Shown here in pieces: positions 40,428 through 47,959 of a stretch of DNA of 64,000 bases (its first letter is position 1; every line of letters begins with the position of its first letter). The position numbers and the translations under genes were made by a program. The stretch is from positions 2,852,001-2,916,000 of the forward strand of contig OW818695.1 in NCBI GenBank assembly GCA_942493345.1, read 5' to 3'. The DNA is from GWE2-42-39 sp942493345. Its GTDB lineage: Bacteria > Bacteroidota > Bacteroidia > Bacteroidales > Prolixibacteraceae. The notes under the pieces were generated by a model. That model was not told where the DNA came from. It saw nothing but the letters and a program-made list of their open reading frames with translations, and searched no databases.

Positions 40428-40702
40428 AGCTCTGTATTTTTATGGTTCATTCTTTTTAGCCTTGTATTATGTCCTTTTACTGCTCTTAGTGTATTACTAA
40501 GTTTCTCGTTTTCTTCAGTCAATAATTTTACTCTCTTCTCAAAATAGTTACGATCACTAATTAACCTGTTATATTCTTTTGCCATTATTTCCATGGAATC
40601 TGCAATACGCATTAGTGCAGATGTTTGCACGTCTTCGAGTGTTGGATTTCTATTTAAATTAAAATCCTGCATACTGCATTTTTTTAAACTATTATTACTC
40701 AT
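40424..40702 (-). CDS. Coiled-coil protein, 92 aa
   Basis: Helical throughout with a leucine-heptad stretch at about 45-85. Overlaps both neighbours by 4 bp. Unknown function. Confidence 0.55.
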   Translation of the reverse strand: MSNNSLKKCSMQDFNLNRNPTLEDVQTSALMRIADSMEIMAKEYNRLISDRNYFEKRVKLLTEENEKLSNTLRAVKGHNTRLKRMNHKNTEL

Positions 40703-41061
40703 AGCTCTAATTTGTTTTGAGTTGGTTGAACTTTCACTTTCTGAATAATGATGTATGCAAAACTTTGTGTTTTGAGATCAGGTACTTTTTTGTAGTACAT
40801 GGTTCGCAAAATGTTTAAAGTTTCGTCGAGAGGGTGCCCGGTATCCAACATTGCGGCGGCTGGCTTCAATTGGCTTAATTTAAACTCGCTGACAATCGTA
40901 TATTTGCCCCGGCCTTTATGCCGTGGCGGATTTACGCTGTCGTCGTAAATTTCAACTTCTTTTCCTTCGTAGTGTTTGGCTGGGTTATAAAGCCGGATAG
41001 TGGAAAAAACTTCGCAATCTAGTTTGCGGTTCCAGTTATGGGAGAATGTGAGGCGTTCCAT
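40699..41061 (-). CDS. Hypothetical protein, possibly ASCH/PUA-like, 120 aa
   Basis: The first 65 residues (STIRLYNPAKHYEGKEVEIYDD, then KGRGKYTIV) resemble the small beta-barrel of ASCH domains that bind RNA or modified bases. The second half is helix plus strand. The match is weak. Confidence 0.5.
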   Translation of the reverse strand: MERLTFSHNWNRKLDCEVFSTIRLYNPAKHYEGKEVEIYDDSVNPPRHKGRGKYTIVSEFKLSQLKPAAAMLDTGHPLDETLNILRTMYYKKVPDLKTQSFAYIIIQKVKVQPTQNKLEL

Positions 41062-41069
41062 GTAATTCT

Positions 41070-41327
41070 TTAGTTATTAATGTTTTTTACTTGTCTGTAA
41101 ACTATTATCCGGGTTTTTGAGCGGATCAGCGGTTTTGTACCGGTTACTTTTGTTGCTTTTGGTATGGTGGCCGGTCGTTCCGGGCGGCTGATCTGGCGGC
41201 GGCGGTTGCGTTCGTTCTTTTGAGTTTCGTTTATGTGCCTTCGACCGTCGCCACATCCAAACCTAAAGCCGATCGGTTGATTTTCAATAAATGCGGGCAT
41301 GGTTGATTTTCGGTGTTTTTTTGACAT
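41070..41327 (-). CDS. Basic hypothetical protein, 85 aa
   Basis: Start at ATG 41325-41327, just after the upstream stop. Very Arg/Lys-rich (NERNRRRQISRPERP), probably nucleic-acid binding or unstructured. No domain. Confidence 0.45.
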   Translation of the reverse strand: MSKKHRKSTMPAFIENQPIGFRFGCGDGRRHINETQKNERNRRRQISRPERPATIPKATKVTGTKPLIRSKTRIIVYRQVKNINN

Positions 41328-41331
41328 GTGG

Positions 41332-41547
41332 TTAATTATTGGCATTTTCAATTTCTTTAATTACTTGAAAAAGTTCATAGGCTACCTGTGGGACAATAGC
41401 ATTACCCAAACATTCAATCCGTTTTACACGATATTTCTTTTGAGTTGTAATCCGTGAAATATCCGGTTTCACAGGTGAGTACAGTTTTCCATCCCATCCA
41501 TTCAGCAGCCAGGCCAAACCCTTCGATACCTGAAAAAAAGGAAGCAT
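41332..41547 (-). pseudogene. C-terminal remnant of a DNA cytosine-5 methyltransferase
   Basis: 71 codons covering only the end of the family: a short target-recognition-like stretch, then RVKRIECLGNAIVPQVAYELF, the conserved motif X region of C5 methyltransferases. The catalytic PC motif and SAM loop are absent and no upstream fragment is found; the primase gene lies directly before it. Either a decayed gene or a fragment kept for another use. Confidence 0.7.
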
Positions 41548-41562
41548 GTGTTTTCTTTTTCA

Positions 41563-44500
41563 TCACATCATTGATTTATTGAAGTCATGGTTTGCAATTG
41601 TGAAATATTCTTTGCCGCCGGTTTTATCAACGTCGCCAATAAAAACCCCGAACGGGTACAGGCGGTAATATTCCGAAATATCGAGACCTAAATCGTTGCG
41701 TTTGGTCGGGTTCAGATCGTAGCCTTTGTATTTGCAGAAAGCAACTATTTTTTCTTTAAACCGGTGGGCGTTGGTATATTTCCTGTCCATTGGGTTATCG
41801 GCTAAAAACAGATCGTTCAATTCTTTTCGAATATGGCGTTCGTTTATATTGCCGGTTTTCATTTTTTCATCCCAATAGAAAAAAGCATCGGCCCATATCA
41901 GGAAGTTTTCACCCATTGTTTGACGTAACCGGCGTTTCTCAACATCTTCCATTGGTGGGCGAACAATGCCAACCCGTTTATCAGACCAGCCGTTTTGCTT
42001 CGAGCGGAAATATAATACCAGGCAATTTGCCATCAGGTTAAAAAACAGGTTCCATTGATCGGCGTCCCATTCGCTCCAAAAAGCCATCCCAAAATCATGT
42101 ACCGGCTTGTGGTTATCGTTGTAAAAGTCGGAATACACTACATAAGCCTGCCTGTCGGTAAAACTCGAACCTTCACCATTGATAGCGTGGTTTGTTGATA
42201 CATATATCTTCGGTGATTCGTCCTTTTTAAGTGTAAACCGGAGGCCTGATTTCTGGTTAACTCCCATTGAACCGGTAATAACAGGGAAAAGGCTTTCGAA
42301 GTCGAAATTTGCCCGTACATCATCAAAAAACAGGCTTTTTGTTTTCTCAGTTACTTCATGGTACCGAAACTGGTCATCATTTAGCTTTGTATCCTTACCA
42401 TTCACATAAACCTGCGGAATAAGGTACGAAAGCGAATAACCCTGTAATGATTTACCCGAGCGACCATTTGAGGCACCGACCTCCGACAGCTTTCCATCCA
42501 TGCCAATAACGGCCTTTAACTCATTGTCATCTTTGTAGTCGTGTAACAAATAGCCTATTGCCGTAAGTTTATTTATGAAGTGCCGCGAAATGATAAAACG
42601 TTCCTCAATGGTTAATTCTTCACCTTTTTTAATTTTCCGCCAAAAGAAGTTTGAGGCATTGCGTAGGAACTGAAGAAAATGAGACTTTTCAGCATCTTCA
42701 GAATAATCAATAAAAAACTCACCGTTTTCAATGTCTTTATATTCGCCGACTACTTTTCTCCTGATTTCATCATCCATCAGGGTAATATTCATCATTGGAG
42801 ACAAGGCGGTTACTTTATGCGGAATTATTTTTTCTGACCAGATGTATTCCGAAAATTGCCCGTAATTGATTTCTTTTATTCCATCAGCAGTAATTTCCCA
42901 AATTTTATCTTTAAAAAACAGGCATTGCTTTTCAGCCGTGGCCCGTTCTATCGGAAGGTTAATAATATCGAGGTTCGTTAATTTTTCGGGTCCCAGGTAT
43001 TGAGGGCCTCCGCGCATCAGCATGTTTAGAACGTCGTTTCTCTTTATTTCCCGGCAAAACTCCTTTACAAAGTCCTTTACTTCTGTGTGATCTATTGCGG
43101 TTATTATCCGATTTTCTATTTTGACCAAAGATTTTTCACCGCTTCGCATTTTAAATCGGTAAAAGCCCCGGTTTTGCAGAAAAATCATTGCATTAACATA
43201 GTTAAACGTTAGCGTTCGCTTCGGTTCACCTTCCTTCGGAAATGTTACATTTTCGTCCCAAAATTCTTCCTCCGGCAAAAGCTGCTGAGCCATTTCCAGC
43301 TTTCCCTTTTCGTTGAACCGGCGCAAATAGCCTTTAATCTTAAATTCCTTCAGATTTTCGAGCTTCTTTTTGTGGTGATCGGCAAATTTTTCAGCATCGT
43401 TCAATAGCCAGAAATCGGCTATTTTGCTGTCCGGGAGCATCGTAATTTTATTGACCTGGATAAACTGGCCAGCCCCTGATTTTTCGTTGATAGCAAAATC
43501 AAAATCAGTTTTCAGTTCAGTTTCTTTTCCGGCAAGCGTACCGGTCAGCAGGTCATCAATACCCTTTTCCCGTGCATCGTTGTATTTTATGTACCCGAAA
43601 TAAATTTCTACCGGGTGGCCAAGATTCGCAAGTGTCCGCAGGTATTCTTTGTAATTTCTGACAGCGGAAAAGAATTGACGGGGCCGGTTGTCAACTGCCT
43701 GACCGTTTTGTAAATCTTCTGAAAGGTTCCGCCAGTCGCTATCCAGCAGGAAAATTACCTCTTTAACGTTGCAACGCTGGATAATAAACTGAACTTCGTC
43801 GGGCAACCGGTTATTATAGCCGAGGTTGTTAATTCCCATTATCCCCAGCGACATCAGTCCGTGTTTACATGCTTTTTCGGCTTTCTTTTCGCCTTCCTGT
43901 ATAAACAGCCTGTCGATTGGCCTGGCATGTTTGTACATGACGCGCAACCGTTCGGGTATGTACACATGTGAGCCGCTCCCCTTCGGACTTTGGTATTTTA
44001 TTGGTTCGCCGCTTTGGTCGGGATGGGCAGCTGGGTTTTGCCAGCGGACGCGGATCAGGTGCCGTAACTGAGTACTTTTTTCGGGTTTGTACATCACCGG
44101 GCGACCTTCCAGATCGTAGTATTTTATCAAAACATCATCCCCCCGGTGTTCAACTATTAGCCCGTACTGGTCGCGGGTTCCCTGAATAAAAGGGGAAACA
44201 AAACGTGTGGTTCCATCTTCTGAAACGGTTTCTACGCGAATATCATCATAAGTAAGGCCGCTTTCTTGTAACTGGGTATCGCAAAATGATTTGATGGAAT
44301 GAGGTTTTTGCGGTTCCGGATTGCTGGTTTCGGGTTCCGTAGCAGTGGCCGGTTCGCCGGACGGTGTTGCAGCTTTCTTTTTTGATTTTGACTTTTTAGT
44401 AGGTTCCGGTGATGGTTCCGGCGCGGCGGGTGGTGTTACGGACGGTGTTGTAGTCCTGTTTTTTGCAGCTTTAGAAAATTTCTGTTTTAATTTTGATTCC

Positions 44501-44817
44501 GGCTTTTCAGTTTCTTCAATAAAAATTTTGTATTCGTTAGCGATATAACGAAGAGCCGCCGGATAATCCAAACCTTCAGTTTTCATCACAAAGTCGATAG
44601 CCCCGCCGTAGCTTTGGCCGCAACTGTAACACTTTGCAATGTTTTTTTGTGTATCAATTATAAGGCCCTGTTTCTTTTTATCGTTCACATAGCCACAGGC
44701 GGGGCATGTGATGTATAATTTATTTTGCCCGTAGCCTTTTTTTGCGTTTCCATTGTCTGCGAAATCTTCAATACGGGCGCGATCTTTAATCTGTTGTATG
44801 GTTGATTCTGAAATCAT
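41563..44817 (-). CDS. Primase-helicase (CHC2 zinc finger, TOPRIM, SF3-like helicase)
   Basis: 1,084 aa. Zinc-binding CPAC...CYSC at C38, C41, C63, C66. A Pro/Lys/Ser-rich linker spans 105-170. TOPRIM-like region has E308 in IQEGEKKAEK and LLDSD at 357-361. The C-terminal half carries a P-loop (SNGRSGKS, about 780) and Walker B LFFDDVR, as in superfamily-3-type phage helicases. It would unwind the origin and prime synthesis; no DNA polymerase is encoded, so the host enzyme is presumably used. Overlaps the 72-aa gene by ATGA. Confidence 0.88.
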   Translation of the reverse strand: MISESTIQQIKDRARIEDFADNGNAKKGYGQNKLYITCPACGYVNDKKKQGLIIDTQKNIAKCYSCGQSYGGAIDFVMKTEGLDYPAALRYIANEYKIFIEETEKPESKLKQKFSKAAKNRTTTPSVTPPAAPEPSPEPTKKSKSKKKAATPSGEPATATEPETSNPEPQKPHSIKSFCDTQLQESGLTYDDIRVETVSEDGTTRFVSPFIQGTRDQYGLIVEHRGDDVLIKYYDLEGRPVMYKPEKSTQLRHLIRVRWQNPAAHPDQSGEPIKYQSPKGSGSHVYIPERLRVMYKHARPIDRLFIQEGEKKAEKACKHGLMSLGIMGINNLGYNNRLPDEVQFIIQRCNVKEVIFLLDSDWRNLSEDLQNGQAVDNRPRQFFSAVRNYKEYLRTLANLGHPVEIYFGYIKYNDAREKGIDDLLTGTLAGKETELKTDFDFAINEKSGAGQFIQVNKITMLPDSKIADFWLLNDAEKFADHHKKKLENLKEFKIKGYLRRFNEKGKLEMAQQLLPEEEFWDENVTFPKEGEPKRTLTFNYVNAMIFLQNRGFYRFKMRSGEKSLVKIENRIITAIDHTEVKDFVKEFCREIKRNDVLNMLMRGGPQYLGPEKLTNLDIINLPIERATAEKQCLFFKDKIWEITADGIKEINYGQFSEYIWSEKIIPHKVTALSPMMNITLMDDEIRRKVVGEYKDIENGEFFIDYSEDAEKSHFLQFLRNASNFFWRKIKKGEELTIEERFIISRHFINKLTAIGYLLHDYKDDNELKAVIGMDGKLSEVGASNGRSGKSLQGYSLSYLIPQVYVNGKDTKLNDDQFRYHEVTEKTKSLFFDDVRANFDFESLFPVITGSMGVNQKSGLRFTLKKDESPKIYVSTNHAINGEGSSFTDRQAYVVYSDFYNDNHKPVHDFGMAFWSEWDADQWNLFFNLMANCLVLYFRSKQNGWSDKRVGIVRPPMEDVEKRRLRQTMGENFLIWADAFFYWDEKMKTGNINERHIRKELNDLFLADNPMDRKYTNAHRFKEKIVAFCKYKGYDLNPTKRNDLGLDISEYYRLYPFGVFIGDVDKTGGKEYFTIANHDFNKSMM

Positions 44818-45032
44818 TGGAAAAGGTTATAATGTTGAACAATCAGGATAGCAAGTTCCCGGCGTTTGGTAACCAGGTTGTTTTGTTCCTGTTGAATTTC
44901 AGGTTCAAAATCTTTGCGCTGTTTGTCCGGTTTTTCCCATTGCTGCCATGCTTTGCTTTTCAACTCCTTTATTTTGAATTTGGCGGCCTGAACTTCGCGT
45001 TCAACGTGCGATATTTGTTTTTCAATGTCCAT
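44814..45032 (-). CDS. Coiled-coil protein upstream of the primase, 72 aa
   Basis: One long helix, Lys/Glu/Gln-rich, containing KELKSKAWQQWEKPDKQRK. Translationally coupled to the primase-helicase. It may be a loader or accessory; unknown. Confidence 0.55.
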   Translation of the reverse strand: MDIEKQISHVEREVQAAKFKIKELKSKAWQQWEKPDKQRKDFEPEIQQEQNNLVTKRRELAILIVQHYNLFQ

Positions 45033-45129
45033 AATGTTCGGTTTTAAAAGGCCGAGCCAATACCCGGCCTTTGGGCAATTTCGAGGGAATAATACTGCCG
45101 GTCTGGTTAACCGGGTACAGTATTGGTAA

Positions 45130-45357
45130 CTAGTTTATTACAAATGTTGATTTTGCAAGTACCTTTTTTTTGTAGTTTTTACCTGTAAACAGGCTTGCAT
45201 CCGAAATAGCATCTACCATTTTCTGATATGTTTTTGTATCGGGGAAGATCAGAACGCACTCACCTGGTTGTATCTCAATTTGTTTTGCATGTTTCTCATT
45301 CCAGGTATCCCTTACCTTCTTCAAGAGCCGCCCGAAGCGTGTTAATTTGGGTTTCAT
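45130..45357 (-). CDS. Hypothetical protein, 75 aa
   Basis: Basic N-terminus (KLTRFGRLLKKVRDTW), then IQPGECVLIFPD strands. Overlaps the upstream gene by 62 bp, so the start is uncertain. Unknown function. Confidence 0.45.
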   Translation of the reverse strand: MKPKLTRFGRLLKKVRDTWNEKHAKQIEIQPGECVLIFPDTKTYQKMVDAISDASLFTGKNYKKKVLAKSTFVIN

Positions 45358-45574
45358 AAGCCTTGTTTTTTGGAATTAATGTTTCAATATCATTTTGCTT
45401 GTGGTAAAGGAAACCGGCTAATTTGCTATCAGATTTATATCCCCAAAATTCAATCAATCGTTTAAGTTCTCGGGCTGTTTCAAGCAAATCGGGCCGGTAA
45501 CCATTCACCGACAGATAAATTCGTTGTTTCAGTAGGTTAATCAACCAATTGCGGTATGTCTGCCAGTAAATCAT
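45296..45574 (-). CDS. Hypothetical protein, 92 aa
   Basis: Start chosen at ATG 45572-45574 (MIYWQTYRNWL), which still overlaps the next upstream gene by 38 bp. All-helical. Unknown function. Confidence 0.45.
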   Translation of the reverse strand: MIYWQTYRNWLINLLKQRIYLSVNGYRPDLLETARELKRLIEFWGYKSDSKLAGFLYHKQNDIETLIPKNKAYETQINTLRAALEEGKGYLE

Positions 45575-45737
45575 CGTAATACTGTTTAGCTTTTTCAAGT
45601 TCGCGGTATTCTGATAGCTCAAATTCGAGTTCAACAGGGGCGAATTGCTGAAAGCAATTGCGTTCGGAGTTCAGGCGGCACTTTGGAAGAAAAGCCGTTA
45701 AAAGCTCGCGTAGGATTAGGAGTTGGCGTTCGTTCAT
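45537..45737 (-). CDS. Hypothetical protein, 66 aa
   Basis: All-helical small protein (ERQLLILRELLTAFLPKC), 3 bp after the repressor gene, so probably the second gene of the repressor transcript. Unknown function. Confidence 0.5.
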   Translation of the reverse strand: MNERQLLILRELLTAFLPKCRLNSERNCFQQFAPVELEFELSEYRELEKAKQYYDDLLADIPQLVD

Positions 45738-45740
45738 GGC

Positions 45741-46136
45741 TTATACTGTTACTCCGATGGATTGTAATTTTTCTTTCAAAAGACCGATCAACATATCTTT
45801 TTCAGATATTGTATTTTTCTGTCGTATAATTTCAGATTCCAGTTCTGAAATTTTGCTATGTGATTCGGTAGAAATCACCTGATCGAGGCCAAGTAATTCG
45901 GTAAGAGTAAAACCTAATATTTCACAGAATTTGAACATTTTAGATAAATTAATATCCGTTTTACCGGATTCTATTTTCGCGTAGGCTGTTTGCGACATTC
46001 CGAAATGTTTGGCCATGTCTAACTGTGTTAATCCTTTTGCTTTTCGGCGTTGGATAACAATTTCAGCTATCCTTTTTTGAAGCTCGATAGCTGAAATAAC
46101 TGATATTGATTGTGTGTCTCTTTGAAATAAAATCAT
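45741..46136 (-). CDS. XRE-family repressor of the prophage
   Basis: 131 aa. HTH_3 domain at about 18-70: IVIQRRKAKGLTQLDMAKHFGMSQTAYAKIESG, a textbook helix-turn-helix. A C-terminal coiled coil at about 85-125 likely makes dimers. No peptidase domain, so it would not be self-cleaved like CI. Divergent from the 140-aa regulator across a 150-bp operator region. Its promoter also feeds the early operon. Confidence 0.85.
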   Translation of the reverse strand: MILFQRDTQSISVISAIELQKRIAEIVIQRRKAKGLTQLDMAKHFGMSQTAYAKIESGKTDINLSKMFKFCEILGFTLTELLGLDQVISTESHSKISELESEIIRQKNTISEKDMLIGLLKEKLQSIGVTV

Positions 46137-46189
46137 AACTTTATGTGTTAATTATTGATTTCGGTTTAATATTTAAAGCTTCATTGGTT

Positions 46190-46222
46190 CAAAGTTAAAC
46201 TATTAGTTGGCATTTATGCAAA
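46190..46222 (-). promoter_or_regulatory. Promoter of the repressor/early operon
   Basis: Minus strand: TTTG (complement of 46219-46222), 21-bp spacer, TAACTTTG (complement of 46190-46197). Imperfect inverted copies of an ACCAAT-x-AAG-TTTAA-type segment lie on both sides (about 46164-46188 and 46226-46249) and may be repressor operators. Confidence 0.65.
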
Positions 46223-46286
46223 CAAAACCAATCTAAAGTTTAATATTATTTATTTATGAAATTAATTATTTCAATTGATTTAAACT

Positions 46287-46709
46287 ATGAGTAAGGAAAA
46301 TCCCGAATGGAAAGAATTGAAAAGTAGGATAAAAAAGATTGCGAAAGAGCAAAAAAAACAATGGAATGATATTTTTGATTTTTGGAATATAACATCGCAA
46401 GGAGCTACAAAAAGGATTAAATCAGTTGATTTCCCGTATTCGAAAAGCATTCATGATCTTGCTGATTTTCTAAATTGTACCGTTCCTGATATTTTAGGTG
46501 AAACTGAAAAAGATAAGCCTAATGATCTTAGCATTAATCAGGCAAATAATCAATCAAATATATACAACCGCTCAGTTTCTGGTAATAATTTTTTTTCTGA
46601 TGAAAAAACCGAATTAGCAGTATTGAGAGCTGAAAATGAACAGCTTAAAAAAATTATTGATAAACAAGATAAGGAAATAGAGTTTTTGCGCGGGCAGTTG
46701 ATGAAGTAG
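46287..46709 (+). CDS. Divergent regulator with HTH and coiled coil, 140 aa
   Basis: Residues 1-70 form an HTH-like domain (DIFDFWNITSQGATKRIKS, then SKSIHDLADFLNCTVPDILG), similar to CI/bacteriophage regulator N-domains. An Asn-rich linker and a leucine-zipper-like coiled coil (ELAVLRAENEQLKKIIDKQ) follow. Together with the XRE protein it forms the lysis-lysogeny switch. No promoter box was clear on the plus strand. Confidence 0.7.
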   Translation: MSKENPEWKELKSRIKKIAKEQKKQWNDIFDFWNITSQGATKRIKSVDFPYSKSIHDLADFLNCTVPDILGETEKDKPNDLSINQANNQSNIYNRSVSGNNFFSDEKTELAVLRAENEQLKKIIDKQDKEIEFLRGQLMK

Positions 46710-46777
46710 TAAAACACAACACACTAAACATACATTTTATAAACAATTGTAACCGACAGCATTGTAAGGGGGTTAAA

Positions 46778-46794
46778 AATCCTGGTATCCCGAC
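46778..46794 (+). other. attR, 17-bp direct repeat
   Basis: Exact copy of 15896-15912, followed by AATCAAATTG and the old tRNA-operon terminator. It marks the right end of the prophage. Confidence 0.93.
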
Positions 46795-46804
46795 AATCAA
46801 ATTG

Positions 46805-46836
46805 AAAGCCTGTAAGTCGAATGATTTACAGGCTTT
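46805..46836 (+). terminator. Original terminator of the tRNA operon, displaced by the prophage
   Basis: Stem AAAGCCTGTAA / TTACAGGCTTT (46805-46835) with a loop of about 9 nt, followed by TCTGTTTTT. Before integration it would have stood about 10 bp after tRNA-Pro. Confidence 0.85.
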
Positions 46837-47089
46837 TCTGTTTTTGTCATATCAATTCATCCTAAAAAATAGGATCAAATGATATTTCAGGTGGATTACC
46901 TTTTATCAGACATAAGTTTTAGCTAATCTATACAAGAGAAATTAACACCTGTGCCTTTTTCGGGACGGCTCTGAAAGATTTGACTTTTGAATTGAAAGAT
47001 TCTGCAGAAGTATTGGTGCTATGGTTATCGAGATAGTTCAATATTTGTATTGCCGTTTGACAATATTTCGGAAATTTCTCGCCTTGACA
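46837..47089. other. Intergenic region, nothing recognised
   Basis: 253 bp between the displaced tRNA terminator and the Crp/Fnr gene. No open frame of note, no repeat seen. Confidence 0.4.
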
Positions 47090-47791
47090 CTATCCTAATT
47101 TGCTGATCCGCTCTAGTCTGTGAACATCGAGGACACGAATTTTACGTCCATCGATAGCAATTATTTTTTCGCCTGCAAAAGTCGATAAGGTACGGATGGC
47201 ATTCGATGTGGTCATGTTCGAAAGGTTGGCAATATCTTCGCGCGACATGTAAACTTTCAGGGTGGCGCCATCGTTTTCAAAGCCGTATTTATCTTTCAGC
47301 AGAAGAATAGATTCGGCTAAACGTCCACGGATATGTTTCTGGGTCAGGGTCACTGTCCGCAAATTCGAGAAACCTAGTTCTTTGGCCAGTTTTCGGATAA
47401 TTCTTCCGGCAAAATCGGAGTTCCGGAGCAACCGGTTGTAAAGCATTTCTGTACTGATGAAAGCGACAATCGAGTCTTCAAGTGCCATGGCCGATGCGAG
47501 GTGGATTTCACCTGCCAGAAGAGCCCGGTAGCCAACCATGCCTAAAGGTTTTGTCATTCGGATAATTTGCTCTCGTCCGCCAACACCTTCCTTGAAAATT
47601 TTCACCTTTCCATCTACTAAAAACAGGAATCCTGTTGGCTTATCTCCTTCCTTAAAAATGAATTCGTTTTTTTTATAATTGGCAAGTGAGATATTGCTCT
47701 GCAGCTCCTCTTTTTCTTCTGGGGTCAAAAGGCTAAATATTGATTTTGGATTTTCAAGAATTTCCTTGATCCCCATTTCGTGACTCAACAT
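47090..47791 (-). CDS. Crp/Fnr-family transcriptional regulator
   Basis: 233 aa. Cyclic-nucleotide-binding-like beta-roll at about 20-140 (FIFKEGDKPTGFLFLVDGKVKIFKEG), dimer helix, then a winged HTH at about 165-225 with MSREDIANLSNMTTSNAIRTLS as the recognition unit. No Fnr-type cysteine cluster at the N-terminus, so no iron-sulfur sensing expected. Target genes unknown. Confidence 0.9.
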   Translation of the reverse strand: MLSHEMGIKEILENPKSIFSLLTPEEKEELQSNISLANYKKNEFIFKEGDKPTGFLFLVDGKVKIFKEGVGGREQIIRMTKPLGMVGYRALLAGEIHLASAMALEDSIVAFISTEMLYNRLLRNSDFAGRIIRKLAKELGFSNLRTVTLTQKHIRGRLAESILLLKDKYGFENDGATLKVYMSREDIANLSNMTTSNAIRTLSTFAGEKIIAIDGRKIRVLDVHRLERISKLG

Positions 47792-47959
47792 AAATTTTCA
47801 TTTACATGTTCTGCAGCATCAAAGGTAACTAATTTTGTGAAAAACAAAATCTTTTCCATATATATTTTGGCAATATGCTCATTCCGCATATTTTATGTAC
47901 TTGCAAATCTTCGGTAAAAAAATAAAATATCATGTTTCCTGATTCGGAAGATATTTCTG

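Larger units (their letters stand above)
15896..46794. mobile_element. Tailless-type membrane prophage integrated in tRNA-Pro (30.9 kb)
   Basis: Bounded by a 17-bp direct repeat (attL 15896-15912, attR 46778-46794). Carries a tyrosine integrase at one end and a repressor pair at the other. Between them are about 50 mostly minus-strand genes in tightly overlapping operons (many ATGA and TAATG junctions). No terminase large subunit, portal, HK97 capsid or tail genes were recognised. A small P-loop ATPase, an all-beta capsid candidate and a run of single-span membrane proteins point to a tailless virion with an internal membrane. The element looks complete: integration, regulation, replication, packaging, lysis and structural genes are all present. 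Confidence 0.8.

Noticed and set aside
46287..46709. Plus-strand 140-aa gene as an excisionase
   Set aside because: It has a CI-like HTH and coiled coil and lies divergent from the repressor, far from the integrase; a switch regulator fits better.
15896..46794. Diversity-generating retroelement linked to the variable receptor genes
   Set aside because: No reverse transcriptase and no template/variable repeat pair with adenine-biased changes seen.
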